Shown: one piece after another, positions 52,077-63,363 of the stretch
Position numbering within the stretch: the stretch's first letter is position 1
Layout: every line of letters starts with the position of its first letter
Origin: Haloferula helveola
Lineage (GTDB): Bacteria; Verrucomicrobiota; Verrucomicrobiia; Verrucomicrobiales; Akkermansiaceae
DNA: 64,000 bases
Direction: 5' to 3'
NCBI RefSeq assembly: GCF_037076345.1
Contig: NZ_AP024702.1
Coordinates: forward strand, 1,302,001 to 1,366,000
Notes under the pieces: generated by a model
Database searches by the model: none
The model's input: only the letters and a program-made list of their open reading frames with translations
Told to the model about the DNA's origin: nothing
Position numbers and translations under genes: made by a program

Positions 52077-53705
52077 TCAGCGCTTCATCGAGATCGTCCG
52101 CGGCCAGCCTTTGAACTGCTTGGCACCCGGTTTCGTCACATCCACATCCCGCGGCCAGCACTCGAAGGTCACTTCCTCGGGGTCCTTGCGGAAGCGGATC
52201 AATCCGAAGCCGCCGCCGCTCGAAGGGTTCTCCGGATTGGCGTAGGCATGCACGGTGATCTTGTTGGCGAAGCCGTCGAGGTAGTCGCCGTTCCATGGCA
52301 GCGGATTCTCCGGGTCGGGATTGCCTCCCGCCTTCTCGTCCTCCGGCCACCACCAACGGCCGTAGTAGTTGTTCACCGAAGCCGGCACCACAAACGCCCA
52401 CGGACCGTCGCGGAACTCATCGACACCATGCTGGATCAGGGTCGCGAGGTGCTGGTCACCGGCGATGTGCACGGCGTTCGCCTTCTTGATCAGCGACACC
52501 GCCTTGTTGCGGCCGGTCTGCGGCCAGCCGTTCGAGTCCATGTCTGCATGCAGCCGGTTGTTCTTCGAGCCGTGCAGGTGGGCACCACCGCAGAAGCCGG
52601 TCTGCGAAAGCACCGCTTTCATCGCGACTCCATCGGTGTCGTCCGACCAGTCCTCGAGGAACTTCAGCTGACGGTCGCCGAGCAGCTTGAGCCCGGGAAC
52701 GTCGACCACGCTGGGATCGTAATCAGGGTCGCGAATATGGTCCGGCCGCGGTCCCTTCATCGGATGACGGTCCTTCGGTCCGGTCTTGAATTTGCGGTCC
52801 TCGAGGATCGCGAAGTCGACACCACCGACGATCAGGTTGGTGTAGTAGACGCCGATTCCCTGCTCGACCGGAGTCGGGTCGTAGGGATCCGGCAGATTCG
52901 CGGTCTGGCACCGCTCGACCTGCTTCACGTAATCCGGATGGAAGAAGTATCCGCCATCGGCGCCCGAGCCGAGCTGCGCGACTTTCCCGTTTTCGCCCCA
53001 CAGATTGCCCTGGCCGATGTCATGATCGTCCGGGATCGAGATGCACGGGCGGTTGCGGAACGTCTCGCGGAACTGGAGGCCGAACTTCAGCCAGGCCGCG
53101 GTGTGCTCCTTGTGATCGTAGGACTGGTCACCCGCGAAGAAGATCAGATCGGGGTCGAGGTGGTTGATATTGCGAACGTAATTCTCCCGCATGCCGCGAT
53201 CCTTGTTCGAGTTGCACGAAAGCGCGGCCAGGACGATCTCATCCTTGTCGCCCGGATCCTTGCGGACCAGTCCCTCGAACATCGCTTTCTCGCCGTGCCG
53301 GATCCGGTACGCCACATCGCGATCGGTCGGCCAATCCTCGACCCGGAACAGCGCCGACCAACCGAGGTCGTTCACTTCGGCCTTCGCGATCTCCTGCCAT
53401 TTGTCGTCCTTCAGGATCTCCAACCGCACCGTTCGCGTCTCTTTCGGATACAAAGGATAGAGCTGGGCGGAGAGTTTCAGCGTCTTGTTGGAAACCGTGT
53501 ACAACCCGAATGCCACCACCTCATCACGCGGGACCTTCAGGTCGATGATCTTTTGCTTGGGATTCTGTGGGGTCGGGCGGTTCCACCAGTCATTCACCGC
53601 AAGGCGGTCTTCGCCTTTCTGATAGGGAGCTTTCACGGGCGGCTCACCGGGATCTTCGGCGGCCAGTGCCGCTGCAGTCATCAATAGCAAACAGGATGTC
53701 TTCAT
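52077..53705 (-). CDS. PhoD-like exported metallophosphatase
   Basis: 542 residues from the ATG giving MKTSCLLLMTAAALAA (signal peptide). PhoD-type core: DPDLIFFAGDQSYDHKEHTAA, CISIPDDHDIGQGN, IAGDQHLATLIQHGVDEF and FWxL-like DFAILEDRKFKTG. Metal-binding Asp, Asn and His positions are present. PhoD-family enzymes cleave phosphodiesters or phosphomonoesters outside the cytoplasm. A nine-base inverted repeat lies in the upstream region (53731-53782). Confidence 0.9.
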   Translation of the reverse strand: MKTSCLLLMTAAALAAEDPGEPPVKAPYQKGEDRLAVNDWWNRPTPQNPKQKIIDLKVPRDEVVAFGLYTVSNKTLKLSAQLYPLYPKETRTVRLEILKDDKWQEIAKAEVNDLGWSALFRVEDWPTDRDVAYRIRHGEKAMFEGLVRKDPGDKDEIVLAALSCNSNKDRGMRENYVRNINHLDPDLIFFAGDQSYDHKEHTAAWLKFGLQFRETFRNRPCISIPDDHDIGQGNLWGENGKVAQLGSGADGGYFFHPDYVKQVERCQTANLPDPYDPTPVEQGIGVYYTNLIVGGVDFAILEDRKFKTGPKDRHPMKGPRPDHIRDPDYDPSVVDVPGLKLLGDRQLKFLEDWSDDTDGVAMKAVLSQTGFCGGAHLHGSKNNRLHADMDSNGWPQTGRNKAVSLIKKANAVHIAGDQHLATLIQHGVDEFRDGPWAFVVPASVNNYYGRWWWPEDEKAGGNPDPENPLPWNGDYLDGFANKITVHAYANPENPSSGGGFGLIRFRKDPEEVTFECWPRDVDVTKPGAKQFKGWPRTISMKR

Positions 53706-53730
53706 GAATCGGGTTGGATGGTATGAACGG

Positions 53731-53782
53731 CAGAACCAGTTACATCGTTCGTCACTAAAAACGCCATAAAACGCTGGTTCTG
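53731..53782. repeat. Inverted repeat in the PhoD-like gene's leader
   Basis: CAGAACCAG (53731-53739) and CTGGTTCTG (53774-53782) are exact complements with 34 bases between. It lies 26 bases upstream of the start codon and could be a regulator site or a mRNA hairpin. Confidence 0.5.
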
Positions 53783-53890
53783 TCGAAAATCGGGCGTCGT
53801 TTAAGTTTCCTTCATGGTTCGGAAGCCTTGCCATGAGGGCCGCTCGCGCTTCATGAAACTATTCCGACCAAATGCTTCCGAAAGCCAAAA

Positions 53891-54718
53891 GTGGCACGCT
53901 CGCCGCTGTCGGCGCCAACCGTGAAAACACCTGGATTCCTACTCGATATGGACGGGGTGATCTACCGCGGCAACCAGCTGGTGCCGGGGGCCGATCGCTT
54001 CATCAACTTTCTCCGTGCGGAGGGACACCCGTTTCTCTTCCTCACTAACAACAGCCAGCGGAGCCGACGCGACGTCGCGCACAAGCTTTGCCGGCTCGGC
54101 ATCGAAACCTCCCACGAGGAGGTCTTCACCTGCGCCATGGCCACCGCCCGCTTCCTCGCTTCGCAGCGACCCGGAGGCACAGCCTTCGTGGTCGGTGAAA
54201 ACGGCCTCGCCAATGCCCTTCACATCAACGGCTTCACGGTGGCCGATGACGATGTGGACTTCGTGGTCGTGGGCGAAGGCAGAACGATCAACTTCGAGAT
54301 CCTCGAGCACGCGACCCGCCTCGTCGACAAGGGCGCCCGGTTGATCGCAACCAACATGGACACGAGATGCCCGACCGAGTCCGGCGCGCGACCCGGTTGT
54401 GGCGCGATCGTGGCGGCAATCGAGAAGGCCACCGGCAAGCAGGCCTTTTCGGTCGGCAAGCCGAGCCCGGTGATGATGCGCATCGCCCGCCAGGAGCTCG
54501 GCCTCCGGACCGGCGAGGTCGTGATGGTCGGCGACACGATGTACACCGACGTCCTCGGAGGTGTGCAGATGGGCTACACCACCGTGCTCGTGCTTTCCGG
54601 TCACACGACGCTCGAGGAGGTGAAGAACTACGCCTACCGGCCCGACTACATCGCATCGAGCGTGGCCGATCTTCCTGAAGAACTTTTCCGTGGCAACCGT
54701 ATCAAGGTGCCAGCCTGA
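53891..54718 (+). CDS. HAD-IIA phosphatase (NagD-like)
   Basis: 275 residues from GTG at 53891, or 265 from GTG at 53921. HAD motifs: GFLLDMDGVIYRGNQLVPGA (motif I, nucleophile Asp), FLFLTNNSQRSRRD (motif II), VGKPSPVMMRIARQELG with the Lys, and MVGDTMYTDVLGGVQMGYTTVLVLSG (motif IV). The cap type is IIA, as in NagD and 4-nitrophenylphosphatase. It dephosphorylates sugar or nucleotide phosphates; the substrate is unknown. The start is uncertain since neither has a clear ribosome-binding site. Confidence 0.93.
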   Translation: MARSPLSAPTVKTPGFLLDMDGVIYRGNQLVPGADRFINFLRAEGHPFLFLTNNSQRSRRDVAHKLCRLGIETSHEEVFTCAMATARFLASQRPGGTAFVVGENGLANALHINGFTVADDDVDFVVVGEGRTINFEILEHATRLVDKGARLIATNMDTRCPTESGARPGCGAIVAAIEKATGKQAFSVGKPSPVMMRIARQELGLRTGEVVMVGDTMYTDVLGGVQMGYTTVLVLSGHTTLEEVKNYAYRPDYIASSVADLPEELFRGNRIKVPA

Positions 54719-54826
54719 CATGCACCCGGGAACGACCTTCCGGGCTCTCGTCGCCGGCGGCGCACTTCACCTGCATCGGGTAGCGCAATCCGCGGGCACC
54801 GGGAACTCGGGTCAGCCCCGGGACTC

Positions 54827-55273
54827 TCAGGGGCGACTCATTTCCATCGTTCCCCGATCCCCGCGGTCGGAACGATACTTCGCCGAAAACTTCTCCGCAG
54901 TCACCCGGCCTTCGACCTGGTAGACGCCCACGCCGCCGGGAAGATCCATCTCTCCGTTGAACTCAATCGCGCCGTCGCCCGTCCGGGTGGCGGCGCGGTG
55001 CGTGTAGTCACCGAATTGCAGCGCCCCCCAGCCGGCGCGGTAGCGGAAGTCGTGATGATCCGGTCCGTCGGGCCGGATGACGCACCACAGCGGTCCGTGG
55101 TGGCCGTTGACCTCGCTCCGCCACTCACCCTTCCAAGGTCCGAGAGGTGATGTCGGCGGCACCGGCTGGGCGGCGACCGCCTCGCGGAAGTCCTGATGGT
55201 AACCGCCGGCGCACGACGCCACGAGCGGCACCGCCACCATGCCGAGCAGGCGAAGGAGAAATGGAATGAGCAT
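54827..55273 (-). CDS. Small lipoprotein of unknown function
   Basis: 148 residues. Signal peptide with lipobox: LGMVAVPLVASC-AGG. The mature part is beta-rich with PLGPWKGEWRSEVNGHHGPLW and YQVEGRVTAEKFSAKY, which could form a lipocalin-like barrel; this is only a guess. It lies 26 bases downstream of the protease gene on the same strand and may be co-transcribed. Confidence 0.75.
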   Translation of the reverse strand: MLIPFLLRLLGMVAVPLVASCAGGYHQDFREAVAAQPVPPTSPLGPWKGEWRSEVNGHHGPLWCVIRPDGPDHHDFRYRAGWGALQFGDYTHRAATRTGDGAIEFNGEMDLPGGVGVYQVEGRVTAEKFSAKYRSDRGDRGTMEMSRP

Positions 55274-55299
55274 GGGAAATCCCTAGCCTGCCGATGGGC

Positions 55300-56616
55300 T
55301 CAACGCAAATCGTCAACCGCCTCGTTGCAGGCCTTGTCGAGTTCCTCCCGGAGTTTCATCGCCTGCTCCGCCATCTCGCGGTGGAACCAGACGTAACGAT
55401 CCGGCTTGAACGCCCGCAGTTGGGCCCGCGACGACGACTGGATTCCGGTGAAGAGAGCGGCCACCTTCCGCTTGCGATCGGCCTCGCTGACTCCGGTGCC
55501 GCTCCCGCTTTTGTCGTCGATCCAGTCCTGGAGCGCGCGGATCTCCTTCTCAACGATGTGACCCTTGAAATCCGAAAGGCGGGAGCTCTCCCACTCGCTG
55601 GGCTGCATCGCGATGATGAACAGTTCGTTGAGATCGGTGACCTCCTTGAGCTTCTGCCCCTCACCGAGAAAACGGCCGATGGCAATGTCCTGCCATCCCC
55701 ACTTGCGGTCGAGACGGCAACCGAAACGGCGGACATCGGAATAGCGGGTCTCCTTCGCCCAATGGTCGAGACGGGCGGCAATCAGGTGCGTCACGACTCC
55801 GAGCACCTCGTGGGTCACGCCATCGAGGATCGGTCCACCGCTGTTGCCCTGAATCACGTCGGCATCAATCTCGATCGACTCCGCGCCAACACCCACGATC
55901 TTGCCCCGCTCGAAACCGACCGTGCCACCACCGCCGGCATTGCCTGCGGCGAAGACAACCATGTCCTCGCGGGCGCGACCCGATGAAGACGCGACTTTCA
56001 GCGGAGAGTCGACCTCCTCGGTCACCTCAAGGCGGACGAGATCCGCTCCGTCGGAGGCTTCGAACTTGCCGAAGGACGTGATCTTTCGCCCGTTCTGCAG
56101 CTTCACCGCCAGCCGGGTGTTGCCTGACAGCACGTGGGCGGCCGTGTAGAGATAGACCTTCCCCTCGCTCTCGGCGAGGAAGCCGGTGCCAACCCCTTGG
56201 TCACCCTCGATCACCACGATCGCCTTGGCCACCTTCTGGCCCGGCTTGGTTGCCTCACCCCGGACGACAACCGCTTCGCTCGCTTCACCCGGAGGCAGCA
56301 GGACGGACCATTCGGCCGGACCGTTGCCGAGGTCGATGCTTGCCGTGCTTTCGCGGCCGTCCTCCTCGTAACGGATCCTCACCACCCGACCGGACACATC
56401 GACCACCACCGGCTCCGGATACACCGTGCCGTCCTTGGTCTTGATCTCCTCGTAGCGGCGGCCGACCAAGCCATCGAGGGCGAACTTTCGGAGCGCCTCG
56501 TTCGACCGCTCGAGACGGTCGATCTTCTCCTCGGCCGTCTCCCCTGAGGCGATGGCAACGCATGCCGCCCAAGCCATTGCGATGGCCGCAATGCGGCCGC
56601 ATTTCACAGAAAACAT
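55300..56616 (-). CDS. Exported trypsin-like serine protease with GRxYxxV domain
   Basis: 438 residues from the ATG giving MFSVKCGRIAAIAMAWAACVAIASG. Coiled-coil-like start, then the short domain GRRYEEIKTKDGTVYPEPVV...GRVVRIRYEEDG at about residues 52-90. The protease fold has GVGTGFLAESEGKVYLYTAAHVLSG with His161, DGADLVRLEV with Asp192, and VIQGNSGGPIL with Ser259. All three triad residues are present, and no PDZ domain follows, unlike HtrA. The C-terminal 150 residues are helical. It aligns with the inactive protein at 46685-48013. Substrate unknown; probably periplasmic. Confidence 0.9.
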   Translation of the reverse strand: MFSVKCGRIAAIAMAWAACVAIASGETAEEKIDRLERSNEALRKFALDGLVGRRYEEIKTKDGTVYPEPVVVDVSGRVVRIRYEEDGRESTASIDLGNGPAEWSVLLPPGEASEAVVVRGEATKPGQKVAKAIVVIEGDQGVGTGFLAESEGKVYLYTAAHVLSGNTRLAVKLQNGRKITSFGKFEASDGADLVRLEVTEEVDSPLKVASSSGRAREDMVVFAAGNAGGGGTVGFERGKIVGVGAESIEIDADVIQGNSGGPILDGVTHEVLGVVTHLIAARLDHWAKETRYSDVRRFGCRLDRKWGWQDIAIGRFLGEGQKLKEVTDLNELFIIAMQPSEWESSRLSDFKGHIVEKEIRALQDWIDDKSGSGTGVSEADRKRKVAALFTGIQSSSRAQLRAFKPDRYVWFHREMAEQAMKLREELDKACNEAVDDLR

Positions 56617-56682
56617 CGGTGCGATGCTCCGCCATCCGGCCAGCACCCGCCAAGCCGAATCCGACCGATTGACGATTTCGCC

Positions 56683-57138
56683 TTACTCCTCCTTCTCGGG
56701 CGCCGTCTTCTCCGCAGCCGCTTCGGCGGCGGCCTTGCGGGCACGGATGAGCCCGTCGACGAAGTTCTGATCCTCCTCGCTGAGATTCGACAAGGGGTAG
56801 AGGTTGAACTGCTTGCGACCCTCCAGGAGCAGACGCACCTTGCCCTCGCTGACCAAGGTCAGCGGCTTGGTCTCGGGATCCGCCGGATTGCGTTCGAAGG
56901 CAAGCATGCAGGCGCGGATCACCTGCCCCTCCTTGTTCTTCCAGTCCCGAACGTCACAAACGGCAATGTAGGTGATCTTCTTCGGAGCTTGGTCCGGACG
57001 TGTCTTCCGGATCGAAACGGAGCCTCTCGCCGCCCCGCCATTCCCCTCGGTCTCGAAGGCGGTTGGAGATTTGCCGATTTCGTCAGCCGAAAGGCATGCC
57101 ATCAACGCGCAAACCATGCAGAGTGGGAGAGCTCTCAT
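56683..57138 (-). CDS. Exported protein with SHD1-like domain
   Basis: 151 residues. Signal peptide MRALPLCMVCALMACLSA. The region RDWKNKEGQVIRACMLAFER, then PLTLVSEGKVRLLLEGRK, then NLYPLSNLSEEDQNFVDGLI, has the spacing of the SLA1 homology domain 1: R-x-W, a V-x-L strand and PL-x-x-LS-x-x-D. SHD1 in yeast Sla1 binds NPFxD peptides; bacterial copies occur in Planctomycetes and Verrucomicrobia. The C-terminus is Ala/Lys/Glu-rich. It precedes the serine protease gene by 66 bases on the same strand. Confidence 0.78.
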   Translation of the reverse strand: MRALPLCMVCALMACLSADEIGKSPTAFETEGNGGAARGSVSIRKTRPDQAPKKITYIAVCDVRDWKNKEGQVIRACMLAFERNPADPETKPLTLVSEGKVRLLLEGRKQFNLYPLSNLSEEDQNFVDGLIRARKAAAEAAAEKTAPEKEE

Positions 57139-57237
57139 TCTCTACCCATAGCACCGGCAGGCCGCACTGCCGAACCGAAATCGCAACTTGCATCGCGCCC
57201 GAGCCGACCAAGGAACGGACGTAGACCCCTATTTCCG

Positions 57238-58137
57238 ATGAAATCGATCTCTCCGAAGGAACTGTCCGACCGACTTGGCAACGCTTCACCTCCGCGGGTT
57301 CTCGATGTGCGACTTGCCGAAGACTTCACTGCTGAACACGTGCCGGGAGCCGTGAACAATTGCGTGTTCGAAGTCTCGTTTCTCGAGCGGCTCGGCGACA
57401 CCGCTCCCGATTCCGACCTGCCCACCGTCCTTTGCGGCGCGTCCGCGAAAAGCCACGAAGCCCGCATGGCCGCCGAGAAGCTTGTCCGGAGCGGATATCA
57501 AGACGTGTCGGTCCTTGAAGGAGGCATCGAGGGCTGGAAACAAGCCGGGTTGGACACGGAGGGCACCACTTCAGCCCCGGCAATTCCCGAGCCGCCGAAT
57601 GGCACGCTCGACCTCGACCTTTCCGAGTGCCGGCTCGAGTGGACCGGGCGGAATCTGCTGAACAAACATTTCGGCACGATCGCGATTACCGCGGGGGCAC
57701 TGGACTTCGACCACGGCCAGCTGACCGGCGGGCGGATCGAGTTCGATCTGCAGTCACTCCGCTGCACTGATCTTGGTGGCGACCCGCTCCACGATGTCCT
57801 GATCCGGCACCTCCTCGATCACGATTTCCTCGACGCCGCCGAGCATCCGGATTGCCGGCTTGAAATCACTGCTGCCAAGGAGCTGCAGGATACCGCACCG
57901 GGCACGCCCAATCTCGCTGTAACGGCGGAATTGACCCTGCGAGGGATCACCGAGCCGATCGAGTTCACCGCCTGCTCCGGTCTCACCCCGGACGGCAAGC
58001 CCGCCGCCCAAGCGTCATTTGCCGTCGATCGGACCCGATGGGGAATCCTCTACGGATCCGCCCGGTTCTTCGAAAACCTCGCCGGCCACCTCGTGAACGA
58101 CATGATCGAGTTTCAAGCCCGGATCGTCACCCGTTGA
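57238..58137 (+). CDS. Rhodanese-YceI fusion protein
   Basis: 299 residues from ATG (MKSISPKELSDRLGNA). Residues 1-105 form a rhodanese domain: VLDVRLAEDFTAEHVPGA and the active-site Cys in TVLCGASAKSHEARMA. Residues of about 120-299 form a YceI-like lipocalin domain: DLSECRLEWTGRNLLNKHFGTI, GGRIEFDLQSLRC, HLLDHDFLDAAEHPDCRLEI and VDRTRWGILYGSARFF. No signal peptide is seen, so it is cytosolic, although most YceI proteins are exported. The domains may join sulfur transfer with isoprenoid-like ligand binding, which is inferred. Confidence 0.88.
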   Translation: MKSISPKELSDRLGNASPPRVLDVRLAEDFTAEHVPGAVNNCVFEVSFLERLGDTAPDSDLPTVLCGASAKSHEARMAAEKLVRSGYQDVSVLEGGIEGWKQAGLDTEGTTSAPAIPEPPNGTLDLDLSECRLEWTGRNLLNKHFGTIAITAGALDFDHGQLTGGRIEFDLQSLRCTDLGGDPLHDVLIRHLLDHDFLDAAEHPDCRLEITAAKELQDTAPGTPNLAVTAELTLRGITEPIEFTACSGLTPDGKPAAQASFAVDRTRWGILYGSARFFENLAGHLVNDMIEFQARIVTR

Positions 58138-58166
58138 GCGATCGGCAGGACCCCCGAAAATCTCCC

Positions 58167-58190
58167 ATCATCAAATCGTGATATGATGAT
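58167..58190. promoter_or_regulatory. Candidate operator upstream of metH
   Basis: ATCATCA and TGATGAT form a perfect seven-base inverted repeat with a ten-base spacer (AATCGTGATA), 41 bases before the metH start. The AT-rich block stands out in a GC-rich region. It could be bound by an ArsR- or MetR-type regulator of methionine genes, or serve as a hairpin in the leader. No regulator gene is adjacent. Confidence 0.45.
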
Positions 58191-58231
58191 TTGTCTCTTG
58201 CGGGCGGTCGGGGATTTCCTAGGTTCTGGGC

Positions 58232-62070
<3,839 letters not shown>

Positions 62071-62083
<13 letters not shown>

Positions 62084-63150
62084 CCGCCCTTCAGATCGAG
62101 GAACCGGCGAACCGCCGCGATCCGGTTCTCGACGCCGAGCCGCTGGAACACCGCCTCCAGGTGTTTCTCGACCGTCCGCGGGCTGATATCGAGGATGATC
62201 GCCGCCTCGGCGCTGGTCTTGCCTTCGGCGATCCATTCCATGATCTCGCGCTGGCGCCGGGTCAGGATCGCCTTCAGCGCTTCATCCCCACTCGGCAGGC
62301 TTCCGGACACCGGCATGATGAGAATGATCTCACCGTTCGCCTTCGGCATCGCGTAGCACGGCATCACGCCCCCGCCGAGGTCGATCTGGATCTGCTTGAA
62401 CTGCGCGGTGACCGGATCCGTCCAGGCATCCATCAGTTCCATCCGATGGGCCATGTAGGCCTCTTCGGGCATGATCCGGAACGCCTCATCGAGCGCCCAC
62501 CACTTTTCAGCCTGACGCACCGCCTCGTAGCTGAGCGGCATGATCTCCTTCTCGGAGTTCAGCTGCACGATGAAGATCGCGACCGGCGCCCCTGCCGAAG
62601 TGGTGAGAAGGAAATTGCGAACCGCATGCTCGACACTCTGGCTGCCGATGCGCTCGAGGACCGCGCGTGCGATGAACAGGACGGCATCGAACACCTCACG
62701 GTTCTCCGAGTTGAAGATTCCGTCGCGCTTGTAAGCAATCAGCAGCGTGGTCTTGCGGCAGCAGGTCGCAAGCTTGCCGAACAGCGCCTCAAGCATCGGC
62801 CTGCCTTCGTGCAGGATCTTGTTGAATTCGAGATTCGCATACTCCTCAGGATCGACAAAATCACTCGATGCCACACCCAGTTCGCCGGGGTCCTGCTGAA
62901 CCACCTTGTCGAGCAGCGGGTGTTCCCCGTAGAGCCGGTTGAGGTCGTCCAGCCTCTCCCGACCGGTATCCGCAACCCGGCCCTGCCCGTAGATGTTCAG
63001 GATCTTGCCGTGGGAACAGGACTCGCTCAAGACGCAGGAGTCCGCGCCGATCAGAGGAGGAAGATCCTTCGACAGCAAAGTGGCGACCTCAGAAAAACTC
63101 CTCGCCGATTGCAGGGAGTTCGAAAGTTGGAAGTAGGCTTTACCTAGCAC
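62071..63150 (-). CDS. GAF-LuxR transcriptional regulator
   Basis: 359 residues from GTG ([19 protein letters not shown]). The N-terminal half is GAF-like ([20 protein letters not shown]). The C-terminal HTH is LuxR-type: [45 protein letters not shown] at about residues 295-345. A cytosolic DNA-binding regulator sensing an unknown signal. A palindrome suited to a LuxR-type dimer lies 23 bases upstream and suggests self-control. The last 13 bases overlap metH tail to tail. Confidence 0.9.
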
Positions 63151-63172
63151 GGATCAGCAACGGGGGAAGTTC

Positions 63173-63188
63173 TGCGTAAGACTACGCA
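63173..63188. promoter_or_regulatory. Candidate LuxR-type operator
   Basis: TGCGTA-AGAC-TACGCA, a six-base inverted repeat with a four-base spacer, 23 bases before the regulator's start codon. The spacing and CTACG core resemble sites of NarL/LuxR-type regulators. Confidence 0.5.
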
Positions 63189-63310
63189 CGATCCCGGTAC
63201 GTATCAACACGCATTGTGGGAAAGCCCCAACGCTGACATGTTTCCCCCGCTCCGAGTGAGGAAGTTCCAACGATCTTCGCACCTGAGCGCTACAGTTTTC
63301 TTTGGGGGGA

Positions 63311-63352
63311 GACGGCTCCGTCGGACTTGTGCCGGCGGGGCCGTCCATTTTT
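63311..63352 (+). terminator. Plus-strand terminator-like hairpin with no plus-strand gene
   Basis: GACGGCTCCGTCGG-ACTTGTG-CCGGCGGGGCCGTC is followed by CATTTTTG on the plus strand. Neither flanking gene is on that strand, so it may end an unannotated small RNA from within 63190-63310. On the minus strand it is followed by TCTCCCCCC, so it is a poor terminator for ftsZ, though the hairpin could still protect its 3' end. Confidence 0.45.
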
Positions 63353-63363
63353 GAGACGTTGGC

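Noticed and set aside
58138-58231. S-adenosylmethionine or cobalamin riboswitch before metH
   Set aside because: The leader is only 94 bases and shows neither the SAM-type junction nor the B12-box; only the short inverted repeat is visible.
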